Shown here piece by piece: positions 33,626 through 41,886 of a DNA stretch of 64,000 nt. Positions within the stretch are counted from its first letter, which is position 1, and each line of letters starts with the position of its first letter. A model generated the notes under the pieces. The model saw nothing but the letters and a program-made list of their open reading frames with translations, was not told the origin of the DNA and did not search any database. The position numbers were made by a program, and so were the translations under genes. Origin of the DNA: CAZPAN01 sp964581165 (GTDB taxonomy: Bacteria; Actinomycetota; Coriobacteriia; Coriobacteriales; CADBOM01). The stretch covers positions 15,051-79,050 of the forward strand of contig CAZOMM010000001.1 of NCBI GenBank assembly GCA_964581165.1, given 5' to 3'.

Positions 33626-35392
33626 ATGAGTTCTCTCTCTAATTTTTTTAGATCAGACACTGGCGATTCCGCCCAGCCTGATGCTGCGTTTTATTTAAAT
33701 GCAGCCACCCAGGCGCGGGCTGATGATCGTATGAAATTGGCAATACATTTGTATTTAGCTGCTTTTGAGCTAGATCGCCTAGACCACGAAGTTCCAAGTG
33801 ATACTGTGCTAGATGGCATGCAAGATGCTTGGAATATTGCATGTGAGATTTCGGATCGCTCCAGTGCTGAGACTCTGTTTACCGAGCTTGCTCCTTATAG
33901 TTCGCCAGACCAGGTGCATTCAAGAGCTATGCAACTTCAGGATATGACGGTAAGTCAGCTAGAAGAAATGGGAATTCCAAGCGATCGTATTGAGAAAGCT
34001 CACCGTATCTATTCTCCAGAAGCCGTCAGTGCTCCAGAGACTGTTAATGCCCCAGAGGCCCTCAATGCAGGTGTTGATCCTGATTTTCTTAACAAGATGT
34101 TTGGGATGTTTAAACAAGGACCAGACAGTTCAAATCAGGATGCTAAGCCTGCCGATGGTAAAGATACTGGGACAAAACGCGAACCGGTTGTTCCTCAGTG
34201 GGGGAGAGGTCGCGACGATTCCGCCTTTCCTGATACAGATTATGGTGAACTCATTGGATATGAAAGTGCTCTAAAGTCTATGTGCGTGTTTGGATTTGAG
34301 ACTGCAGCCGATGAGGAATATAGGCGTTTTGTAAAAGAAAACTCCATCTTTCATGGGGTAGAGGGCTTGTCGCTATACGATCCATTCCTCTTTTATGGGC
34401 CATCTCGCGAAGATGTCTATGAATTTGCCGAGGCTACAGCAGGCGAAATTGGCAATCCTGTAGTTACCCTTCATGTACGCACCGACGATGATGGCATGTG
34501 GACAATTAGGCTAAGCGGTCCATTTAAGAAGGGCTTTCTTGGAGTGTCGGATCCCACAGACATTCCAACGCCCTGCACTTTTGTGATCGAAAACATCGAC
34601 ATATTGCAGGATTTTATTCGCGCTGCCATCAAAGCCGATTCTCAATCGGATGAGATTATGCCTTCCCATGCCGCAAGAGCCTACGGTGAGATTCTTAGCT
34701 ATATACATGCGATTTTGCAAAAGCCAGATGTGTTCCCAATAATTACTGCGCAATCGAATTTGGATCTTGCCCCTCAGTTTTTGGATATGTTTGATAGGTT
34801 GCAGCGCATAGCAGTTGATCTTCCAAATTTTGAGGAGCGTAAAAAGATTTGGATTAATTTTGCAAAGGGCCATGCCTCGTTTTCGGACATTAATATCGAC
34901 GAGTTGGCAGAGGTTTCAGAGGGTGTCTCTCGTCATGATTTGATTACAGCCGGACGTAATGCTGTAAGAGATGTTTTTCAGGAGTCTTTGGCTAACAATG
35001 TCTACAGGTACGTAACAATCAACGACGTGCTCTTTGAGCTTGTTCCCTTTGTTTCTCAACAAGAGGGCAAAGCTTATACAGCAATGGAAGATGCTGCTGT
35101 GGAGGCCTTTGTTGATGAGTTAGATGGCATGTGTTTTGAGTCCTTTGAGTCTGAGGATGCAGCACTGAATAGTTCGGATGATGTTTTGTCGGCTGCAGAT
35201 ACTACATTGAGTGCCTTAGAGAAAGATTCGTTAGAGGCCACTTCGTCAAAGAAAGCTTTGGCGGAGGATGAATTATCGCAAACCAACAATTCAGGCAATG
35301 CCAATGCCGATGCGAACTCCGATATCGATGCGAACTCTGGCACCGATGCAAGTTCTGATATCGACGTGAACTCCGAAGAGGATCTCTTGTAA
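33626..35392 (+). CDS. Degenerate AAA+ protein (pseudo-ATPase)
   Basis: A 588-aa protein. Residues ~240-450 follow an FtsH/Cdc48-type AAA+ domain in order: FLFYGPSREDVYEFA at the Walker A position (about 256), TFVIENIDIL at Walker B (about 318), ITAQSN at sensor 1 (about 373), FDRLQRIAVDLPNFEERKKIW at the arginine-finger/box VII position (about 388), and a helical lid. The Walker A lysine and threonine are missing and Walker B reads EN instead of DE, so ATP hydrolysis is unlikely. The N-terminal ~110 residues look like a TPR-like helical domain; a linker has Ala/Pro/Glu repeats and the C-terminus ends in Asn/Asp/Ser repeats. GGAGG precedes the ATG. The gene stands alone between terminators. 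Confidence 0.75.
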   Translation: MSSLSNFFRSDTGDSAQPDAAFYLNAATQARADDRMKLAIHLYLAAFELDRLDHEVPSDTVLDGMQDAWNIACEISDRSSAETLFTELAPYSSPDQVHSRAMQLQDMTVSQLEEMGIPSDRIEKAHRIYSPEAVSAPETVNAPEALNAGVDPDFLNKMFGMFKQGPDSSNQDAKPADGKDTGTKREPVVPQWGRGRDDSAFPDTDYGELIGYESALKSMCVFGFETAADEEYRRFVKENSIFHGVEGLSLYDPFLFYGPSREDVYEFAEATAGEIGNPVVTLHVRTDDDGMWTIRLSGPFKKGFLGVSDPTDIPTPCTFVIENIDILQDFIRAAIKADSQSDEIMPSHAARAYGEILSYIHAILQKPDVFPIITAQSNLDLAPQFLDMFDRLQRIAVDLPNFEERKKIWINFAKGHASFSDINIDELAEVSEGVSRHDLITAGRNAVRDVFQESLANNVYRYVTINDVLFELVPFVSQQEGKAYTAMEDAAVEAFVDELDGMCFESFESEDAALNSSDDVLSAADTTLSALEKDSLEATSSKKALAEDELSQTNNSGNANADANSDIDANSGTDASSDIDVNSEEDLL

Positions 35393-35446
35393 AGAATTCC
35401 TTGTAATTGGCGCCAAGGAAGTAGCTGCCAAGGCAGTAGCTGACAC

Positions 35447-35490
35447 AGGGCAGGTTACCTAAATGGAAGGAAACCTGCCCTTTATTCTTG
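35447..35490 (+). terminator. Terminator of the AAA-like gene
   Basis: A 10-bp stem AGGGCAGGTT/AACCTGCCCT (35447-35456, 35472-35481) followed by TTATTCTT. Confidence 0.8.
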
Positions 35491-35793
35491 CAAAAAAATA
35501 AAGATACCACCTCGTATCAATACTCATTACAGAAACCAAGGATTTTTTTCAGCTAAGAAACAGGAATCCATTACTAAAATCTGAAATGTGAATCGCTTGT
35601 GCATCGTCTCATCATGACAATGGTATATTAGCTCGCAATAAAATTACTCTTTTTGAGTTTTGTTTTATTGATATGCAGGTCCATGAGATGCCAGGTTGAG
35701 GATGAGGGTCCTTCCTGTGGTCGATGGGGGACGTAGGACGTACCTTTATAGCCTAGGAGGAAAAGGTTATTTGTACTGGCAGATCAGAAGCAA

Positions 35794-35829
35794 GGATACC
35801 GTGAGGTATAGTACTGGGCGAGGGTATCC
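35794..35829 (+). promoter_or_regulatory. Inverted repeat in the hydrogenase leader
   Basis: GGATACC (35794-35800) and GGTATCC (35823-35829) enclose 22 nt, ending 29 bp before the start of the small subunit. The preceding ~150 bp (from 35640) are G-rich with further short pairings. The region may be a structured leader; it matches no riboswitch that I recognise. The remaining gap between 35490 and 35640 shows nothing. Confidence 0.35.
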
Positions 35830-35857
35830 GTTTCGCTTCACTTTAGGGGGTGAGCCT

Positions 35858-37108
35858 ATGCCGGGCAAAAACACCGGGCTAGAACCCGGATTCTATGGTT
35901 ATCTAGACTCACGAGGAATTTCACGTAGGAGCTTCGTAAAGTTTTGCGGCGGAATTGCTGCAGCTTTAGGTTGGTCTTACACAATGACTCCAAAGATTGC
36001 TAAGGCCATAGAGGATGCCGCAGAAGAGTCACAGGGAAGTCTTGCTCCAGTTATATGGCTGGAGGCGGGTTCTTGTTCAGGATGCACCGAGTCTGCTGCT
36101 CAAGCTGCAAATCCTGATATAGCAACCATCGTTTTAGATCTGATTTCGCTCAATTATGCCGAAACCCTTTCTGCAGGAGCTGGCTATTCATTAGAAGAAG
36201 CCAAATCTGAGACTATCGAAGCCGGAGGGTACATTCTCGTTTACGAGGGTGCAGTCATGACTGGCTGGGATGGAAATGCCCTTAGAATTGCGGATCATAA
36301 GGGAACTGACATCCTTCTTGAAGCTGCTGAAAATGCAGATGCAATCATTGCCTGTGGATCCTGTGCTGTAGATGGTGGCTGGGCTGCGGCCTATCCCAAT
36401 CCAGGTGATGCCACTGGTGTACAGAACTTCCTAGAAGAAAATGGAGTCTCTAAGCCAATCATTAACATTCCATGTTGTCCAGTTAATCCCGAGGCGCTTG
36501 TGGCTGTGCTAGTGGACTATCTCCTCATAGGACAACTTCCTGAGCTCAATTCCAAGAACATGCCTGAGTCTATGTTTGGGCAAGCAATACACGACAACTG
36601 TCCCAGACGAGGACATTTTGAAAATGGAGAGTTTGTTTATAAGTTTGGATCTGAGGAAGAAAAGAAGGGTTACTGTCTATATCCAGTAGGCTGTAGAGGT
36701 CCTCAAACGAGTTCTAACTGTCCTCGGATTAAGTGGAACAGAAACCTTAGCTGGTGTGTTCAATCGGGCGCCCCCTGCTGTGGATGTGCACAGGCCGATC
36801 CAAGCTCAAACAGTGGAAACTGGGTTGAGGTAAACGCACCGTTTATATCGTCTAGACACCGCGATATCAGGATAGGTGATTTTGCCGTCCAGCCTCAAAC
36901 GATAGCTCTTACAGTTGCTGGTGTTGTGGCTGCTGCAGTTGTGGTTCATGGTTTTGGAATGAAGGCATCCAAACGCACTGGTGGTGGTGCTCCTATCGAG
37001 ACCGTGACAGATTATGAGCGCAAGCAGAGACTCAAGCGAGAGGCCACAATGAGTGCCTATGGCATCACAGATACAGAAGAAAATGATGGGAAAGGAGGTG
37101 GTCTGTGA
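35858..37108 (+). CDS. hyaA: [NiFe] hydrogenase small subunit, Tat-exported
   Basis: A 416-aa electron-transfer subunit. The N-terminus has a twin-arginine signal (SRRSFVKFCGG, about residues 24-34). Cysteines for three Fe-S clusters follow: EAGSCSGCTES, CGSCAVDGGW and CCPVNPEA near the active site, then the distal CYP..CRGP and CPRIKW...CVQSGAPCCGCA groups. A C-terminal helix (IALTVAGVVAAAVVVHGF) anchors it in the membrane. GGGGGTGA precedes ATG 35858; a longer upstream frame lacks the proper Tat start. The gene overlaps the large-subunit gene by 1 bp. It is an uptake-type (group 1) hydrogenase facing outside. Confidence 0.95.
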   Translation: MPGKNTGLEPGFYGYLDSRGISRRSFVKFCGGIAAALGWSYTMTPKIAKAIEDAAEESQGSLAPVIWLEAGSCSGCTESAAQAANPDIATIVLDLISLNYAETLSAGAGYSLEEAKSETIEAGGYILVYEGAVMTGWDGNALRIADHKGTDILLEAAENADAIIACGSCAVDGGWAAAYPNPGDATGVQNFLEENGVSKPIINIPCCPVNPEALVAVLVDYLLIGQLPELNSKNMPESMFGQAIHDNCPRRGHFENGEFVYKFGSEEEKKGYCLYPVGCRGPQTSSNCPRIKWNRNLSWCVQSGAPCCGCAQADPSSNSGNWVEVNAPFISSRHRDIRIGDFAVQPQTIALTVAGVVAAAVVVHGFGMKASKRTGGGAPIETVTDYERKQRLKREATMSAYGITDTEENDGKGGGL

Positions 37109-38757
37109 TGAGTCCAAACATTAATTCGATAATCGATCCGGTAACTAGGATAGAGGGTCATCTTAGGATCGAGATGGAGGTTGAGAATGGTCAGGTCTCT
37201 AGGGCTTGGGGCGTAGGCGGGCTCTTCCGTGGCATGGAGCTTGTTCTAGAGGGACGAGAGCCAGAGGATGCCGCTTATATTTCACAGAGAATTTGCGGTG
37301 TTTGCCCTGTATCACATGCACACGCCTCCTGTTTTGCGGGCGAGCTTGCAATGGGAATTAATGAGCTTCCAAATGGAGCTCGAATTGTTAGAAACATTGT
37401 TGAAGCTGCTCAGCACCTGCACTCGGATATCCTGTGGTTCTACAATCTCACCGGTTTGGATTACGTAGATCCCACACATGCTTTAGAAGCCGATGTTGCC
37501 TCGGCTTATGATCTTGCTTATGAAGCAGGTACGGGGATTTCGGATTTTGGTGCAGTTAAAGATCATCTTCAGGCCTTTGTCGACAATGGTCAGCTATCAA
37601 TCTTTTCGGGGAATTGGTTCTCTCGCGATACTTATACCCTTCCGGCTGAGCTGGATCTTATTGGCACGGCGCATTATCTTGAGGCTTTGGAGTATCAAGC
37701 TATTGCGTCTGAGATCTCAGGAATTGTTGGCGGCAAAATGCCTCACATCATGTCTTCGCTGCCAGGTGGAACCACCTTTATACCCACAGATGATAATCTC
37801 GACGATATTCTTTTTAGAGCCAAAAAGGTTCGCGATTGGGTGTATTCAACTCTAATTCCTGATACCTATGCTATTGCGCCTTATTACGCTGATGCGCTTA
37901 GTTTTGGAAGGTCTCATGGCAACTATCTTGCCTGGGGAGTTTTTAACGACGAGACACAGTTGCCAGAGAATAGATATCTACCTGCGGGTATTTTGGATTC
38001 AGATGGCAATTTGAGTTCTGTGGATGAGTCGCTTATAACTGAGTACACGGGACATTCGTTCTACTCGGATGCATCCACGCTCAATCCTAGAGAAGGCCAG
38101 ACTCTTCCAGAGTATCCTTATTCGCCTAGCCTTGACGATAGATACACTTGGAATAAATGTCCGCATTACAATGGACTTCCTTATGAGGCAGGTCCGCTGT
38201 CTAGGATCTTGATTGCTTATCACAGTGGTGTAGAAGCTATTCAAACATCTGTAGATAGTGCTTTGCAGACTTTGGGCTTGGCCGGCAATCTCTCGGTTTT
38301 GGAGTCCACTCTTGGTAGAGCTTTGGCTCGCAACCTTGAATGTGCATATATAGCCGATTTACTTGTTTCCTGGATTGAAGAGCTAATAGCTGCGCTTGCC
38401 GAGGGTGAGTCTAGCTTCTTTACAGAGGCTGCTACAACCTCTGGAGAGGGAGCTGGAATGTGGGAGGCTCCACGAGGGGCACTGTATCACTACATGAAGA
38501 TCAATAATAGAAAGATCGAGAAGTATCAGATCATTATCCCCACTACTTGGAATCTGGCACCTAGGGATGCAGATGGCGAACCCGGTCCTATCGAGAAGGC
38601 TCTCGAAGGTGTTCCGGTAGACGATCTAGAGAAGCCAATTAATGCACTAAGAACTGTGCATAGCTTTGACCCTTGTGTTGCATGTGCGGTGCATATTAGT
38701 GAGCCAGCTACAGGAAAGCATTTTGAAACTGTGTTAAACCCCTGGGGGGTGAGGTAA
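37108..38757 (+). CDS. hyaB: [NiFe] hydrogenase large subunit
   Basis: A 549-aa catalytic subunit that carries the Ni-Fe(CN)2CO centre. The two metal-binding pairs are RICGVCPVSHAHAS (about residues 61-74) and FDPCVACAVHI near the C-terminus; the ~20 residues after the histidine would be cut off by the maturation protease. It travels out with the small subunit by the Tat route. AGGAGG precedes the start; both GTG 37105 and ATG 37108 are possible. It is 2 bp from the cytochrome gene. Confidence 0.96.
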   Translation: MSPNINSIIDPVTRIEGHLRIEMEVENGQVSRAWGVGGLFRGMELVLEGREPEDAAYISQRICGVCPVSHAHASCFAGELAMGINELPNGARIVRNIVEAAQHLHSDILWFYNLTGLDYVDPTHALEADVASAYDLAYEAGTGISDFGAVKDHLQAFVDNGQLSIFSGNWFSRDTYTLPAELDLIGTAHYLEALEYQAIASEISGIVGGKMPHIMSSLPGGTTFIPTDDNLDDILFRAKKVRDWVYSTLIPDTYAIAPYYADALSFGRSHGNYLAWGVFNDETQLPENRYLPAGILDSDGNLSSVDESLITEYTGHSFYSDASTLNPREGQTLPEYPYSPSLDDRYTWNKCPHYNGLPYEAGPLSRILIAYHSGVEAIQTSVDSALQTLGLAGNLSVLESTLGRALARNLECAYIADLLVSWIEELIAALAEGESSFFTEAATTSGEGAGMWEAPRGALYHYMKINNRKIEKYQIIIPTTWNLAPRDADGEPGPIEKALEGVPVDDLEKPINALRTVHSFDPCVACAVHISEPATGKHFETVLNPWGVR

Positions 38758-38759
38758 AA

Positions 38760-39494
38760 ATGGCGCATTTGGCACACTATAGAGAGGCCCATCCGCTCCC
38801 ATTTGTGGTGTCGCATTGGATCAATCTTATCAGCATGATTTCGCTGATTATTACCGGCTTTTACATTCACTACCCCTTTATTCCAGGTTGGATGGGTGTA
38901 GCGCGGGGTGTTCATATCTTTTGTGGCGTTGTGCTTCTTCTCAATATGATCGTAAGAGTTATTCTTTCGTTTATTGTTAAGGATGCGCAGCGTGGTGGGA
39001 CAAGAGAAGGTCTAGATCTTGATTACAAGAACTTCTTTCCCAGTAAGGCAAACAGGCATCAATTCTTCTCTTGGATAAAGTATTACCTGTTTATTAAAAA
39101 GGAGCATCCCAAGGGTTCAAAATATGGATCTCTGCAGAAGCTCTGCTACTTTTTGATTCCGTTTTTGATTCTAGCTTCTGCCTATTCGGGTTTTGCGTTG
39201 TGGGAGACCACTTCCAGCTGGGCACTTTTTGCTTGGGGGACTAATCTTGTAGGCGGAGTGATGAACATGAGGATTATCCACTACTTTTTGATGTGGGTTT
39301 TCATCATCTTCATGATCATCCATATTTACCTGGCCAACATCGAGGGTACTGCCGCTACAAAGCTGATGTTTCTGCGTAAGGAGCACGGCGGTTTGGTTGT
39401 AGACCCAGAGACTGGCGATATTATTGGCGAAGATTTGAATCCCGAGACGTACACGCGCAGCAAAAATTCTCCTTATGACTGGCAAAAGTCTTAG
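38760..39494 (+). CDS. hyaC: Hydrogenase b-type cytochrome subunit
   Basis: A 244-aa membrane protein with four to five helices and heme-binding histidines in VVSHWINLISM, ARGVHIFCGVV, MRIIHYFLMW and IIHIYLAN. It passes electrons from the small subunit to the quinone pool, so hydrogen oxidation feeds respiration. It completes the structural operon; a strong terminator follows at 39678. Confidence 0.94.
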   Translation: MAHLAHYREAHPLPFVVSHWINLISMISLIITGFYIHYPFIPGWMGVARGVHIFCGVVLLLNMIVRVILSFIVKDAQRGGTREGLDLDYKNFFPSKANRHQFFSWIKYYLFIKKEHPKGSKYGSLQKLCYFLIPFLILASAYSGFALWETTSSWALFAWGTNLVGGVMNMRIIHYFLMWVFIIFMIIHIYLANIEGTAATKLMFLRKEHGGLVVDPETGDIIGEDLNPETYTRSKNSPYDWQKS

Positions 39495-39677
39495 ATTTCT
39501 GTCTTGTCTGAGAGCTGTTGTTTGAGAGTTTTGTAGCAGCTGCAAAAGAAGGCCATAGTACAGGCCAATGTGTCTTTAGCTTGGAAATTTTGAAAGTGAA
39601 AGTGGAGTCCTGATTTGCAGTTAGGCTGTTAATGAGAGCTAAGATACTTTGTTGATGTGCTGACTCTTATAAAATTG

Positions 39678-39722
39678 AAATCAAAACCCGGTTGCAAGTT
39701 TGCTTCCGGGTTTTGATTTGAG
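39678..39722 (+). terminator. Strong terminator of the hydrogenase structural operon
   Basis: A perfect 14-bp stem AAATCAAAACCCGG/CCGGGTTTTGATTT (39678-39691, 39706-39719). It separates hyaABC from hyaD. Confidence 0.8.
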
Positions 39723-39785
39723 TGGGGCAGTGTTAAGTGGAATAGTTTGTTTTGTGGAGCAAAGTACACCCAGCGGCTCCAAGCG

Positions 39786-39824
39786 TAGCCATTCAGTAAT
39801 CGTGTCAATTCTGATTTGGCATAG
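39786..39824 (+). repeat. Dispersed ~39-bp repeat, copy C
   Basis: Core GTGTCAATTCTGATTTGGC; matches copy B and copy D at about 31 of 39 positions. It ends 20 bp before the hyaD start, so it could lie in that gene's promoter or leader. The rest of the 39495-39844 gap holds the terminator and nothing else recognised. Confidence 0.65.
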
Positions 39825-39844
39825 AGTTGTTCTAAGGAGTGGTC

Positions 39845-40378
39845 TTGCGAGATTCTCAGGACATAAAGAATGTTCACGTCATGTGTGTTGGCAACATTCT
39901 TTTAATGGATGAGGGTGTAGGCCCACAGATTGCGCGAACTTTGCTCGATATGTATGAGTTTCCTAACAATGTCGAAGTTGCAGACTGCGCAACTTTGGGT
40001 CTTTCCTTGGTGGGAATTTTCAAAGATAGAGATCTTGTAATCTGTGTAGATGCAGTAGATGGTACAGGTTCAGCGCCAGGGACTGTTTTTACCTATCGTC
40101 CTGAGGATATGGCTGCAAGAAGTGCTATGCCGTCGGCTCATGGTTTTACCTTGCTCGATGTAATAGATGCTGCCCGCATGCTTGGCTACGATGCCGAGGT
40201 TAGATGCGTTGGTATTCAGGTGGCTTGCATGAATCCTGCCGAGTATCACATAGGTTTAAGTCCTGAGGTTCAAGCTGCTGTAGAAAAGGCTGCTCAGACT
40301 GTGGTTTCGCTTTTGCTGGCGTATGGTGTTAGAGGGATTGTTGATCGAGCTGAGGGCAAAGAAGTAAAACTTCTATGA
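39845..40378 (+). CDS. hyaD: Hydrogenase maturation endopeptidase
   Basis: A 177-aa HyaD/HybD-type protease. It starts near VMCVGNILLMDEGVGPQIA, where the glutamate binds nickel, and has VICVDAVDGTG and MPSAHGFTLLDVIDAARMLG with the conserved histidine. It removes the C-terminal extension of the large subunit after nickel insertion. TTG 39845 is chosen because AAGGAG lies 5 bp upstream; GTG 39839 would overlap that SD. It is cut off from hyaABC by a terminator and a repeat. No hypA-F genes are in the window. Confidence 0.92.
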   Translation: MRDSQDIKNVHVMCVGNILLMDEGVGPQIARTLLDMYEFPNNVEVADCATLGLSLVGIFKDRDLVICVDAVDGTGSAPGTVFTYRPEDMAARSAMPSAHGFTLLDVIDAARMLGYDAEVRCVGIQVACMNPAEYHIGLSPEVQAAVEKAAQTVVSLLLAYGVRGIVDRAEGKEVKLL

Positions 40379-40405
40379 GTAATTACTTTGGCAAAGTGGA
40401 GCAGC

Positions 40406-41842
40406 TTAATAAGCTGGTGTTTCAAGAACAATCTCTGGTCTTGTTGGAGGGGATATAGGCTGAGTTTCGTTGCTGTTATTAGTGCTAGGGCGCAAAAGCG
40501 TAAAAGCTAGCACCACAGCTACTAATGCGACTGCCCCCAAGCCGACTGCGAGCAGGATTGTTTTACGATTTTGTGTTCTTGCGTGTTTTGTATCCGATTT
40601 ATCTGAGACTTTTTGTGCGAGCGAGTATCTGTTAAGCGAGTACCTGTTTGCGTCTTTATTCTTTAAGCGATGTTTTTCTTGTTTTTCTTGTTTTGAGTGT
40701 TTTGTTGAGCGCTTTGGGTGCTTCGAGTGCTCAGCCTGTTGATGTTTAGAGTCTGCTTGGTTGTTTGACTTATGAATAGCCTCGCTTATTTTTGTATTCG
40801 ACTCTCTTATTTCTAGCCTTAACCCGCGTAGTTGTTCTGCAAGTTTTGCGGCAGATTGGTATCTGTTGTGGGGTTCGAAGGCGCACATCTTACTAAGAAT
40901 CTGGTTGATTGTTTGCATTTGCTTTTTTGACAATCTGTGTTGCCTTGCATCTGTATGATCGAGCTGCGGCACCTCTCCGATTAAACGTTTGGCCATTTCA
41001 AAGCGAGGATCTGCTCTTCTATTTATTCCAAGCATCTCAGAAAAAACGATGCCTAGTGCGTAGATGTCGGATCTAATATCAACTCTAGAACTATCAGTTA
41101 ATTGCTCTGGTGGCATATACCTTGTTGTTCCAGCTAATTTTGTTGCCAACTCTGCATTTATAACGAGTCTGGTTTTAGCAATTCCCAGATCAATTAGTTT
41201 GGCTGTTCCATCTTTAGTAATCATGATATTTGCAGGCTTGATATCTCTATGAGCTGTCACAGTGCCATCGCGATGCAAATAATCTAGAGCCGAGGCAATG
41301 CCGGCAGTGATCTTTAAAGCTTCGTCAAGCTTAAGTCTAGGATTTGTCGCAGAATTTGGGGCATTGTGTAGCAAGGCATCAAGTGAGGGTCCATTTATAA
41401 ATTCCATAACTAGCAAGGGCAAATCTAAAAGGTTGCTCTTGTTTGTCTTGATAGAGCTGTTTGTTTTAAGCGTTCCGGTAGCTATTCCATAAACAATATT
41501 TGGATGGGATATTCGACACAGCAAATGTGATTCACGTAAAAATCTCTCCATACTCGATGTGCCAAGTAACTCGGGGCGCAAAATTTTGACAGCTACCTTA
41601 GAGCCTTCATAAATGCCTTGTCTAACCGAGCAGCTGGAACCGCAACCTATCTCCTCTTGAAGCAATAGTGGGCGGATCAGTCCTGTTTTGGGGTTGTAGA
41701 TGCTGATACCTCCACCGATGCTGCCGTCGCTGCCGTTGCTGCTGCTGATACCTCCACCGATCCTGTTATCGCCGCCGCCGCCGCTGCACCCTTCTTTTTC
41801 AAAATCTAAATTGCTGTTGCAAATCGAGTTTTGTAAGTCCAT
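40406..41842 (-). CDS. Membrane Ser/Thr protein kinase
   Basis: A 478-aa eukaryotic-type kinase. Subdomains are intact: EEIGCGSSCSVRQG glycine loop, VAVKIL lysine, FLRES glutamate, AHRDIKPANIMI catalytic loop, KLIDLG (DLG rather than DFG), YMPPEQL and SDIYALGIVFSEM. The first ~45 residues are a Gly/Ser-rich linker; after the kinase domain comes a basic Lys/His/Ser linker and a single helix (LLAVGLGAVALVAVVLAF) with a short extracytoplasmic tail that has no PASTA domain. ATG 41842 has GGGAGGA upstream. It is divergent from a lipoprotein gene only 44 bp away. Confidence 0.9.
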   Translation of the reverse strand: MDLQNSICNSNLDFEKEGCSGGGGDNRIGGGISSSNGSDGSIGGGISIYNPKTGLIRPLLLQEEIGCGSSCSVRQGIYEGSKVAVKILRPELLGTSSMERFLRESHLLCRISHPNIVYGIATGTLKTNSSIKTNKSNLLDLPLLVMEFINGPSLDALLHNAPNSATNPRLKLDEALKITAGIASALDYLHRDGTVTAHRDIKPANIMITKDGTAKLIDLGIAKTRLVINAELATKLAGTTRYMPPEQLTDSSRVDIRSDIYALGIVFSEMLGINRRADPRFEMAKRLIGEVPQLDHTDARQHRLSKKQMQTINQILSKMCAFEPHNRYQSAAKLAEQLRGLRLEIRESNTKISEAIHKSNNQADSKHQQAEHSKHPKRSTKHSKQEKQEKHRLKNKDANRYSLNRYSLAQKVSDKSDTKHARTQNRKTILLAVGLGAVALVAVVLAFTLLRPSTNNSNETQPISPPTRPEIVLETPAY

Positions 41843-41886
41843 ACTTTTCCTCCCGAGGACCAGTCTGCCCGTAAGGGGAGCGGCCC

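Noticed and set aside
40470..40742. Cys/Ser-rich plus-strand frame opposite the kinase linker
   Set aside because: It is the reverse complement of the kinase's Lys/His/Ser repeat linker; no SD.
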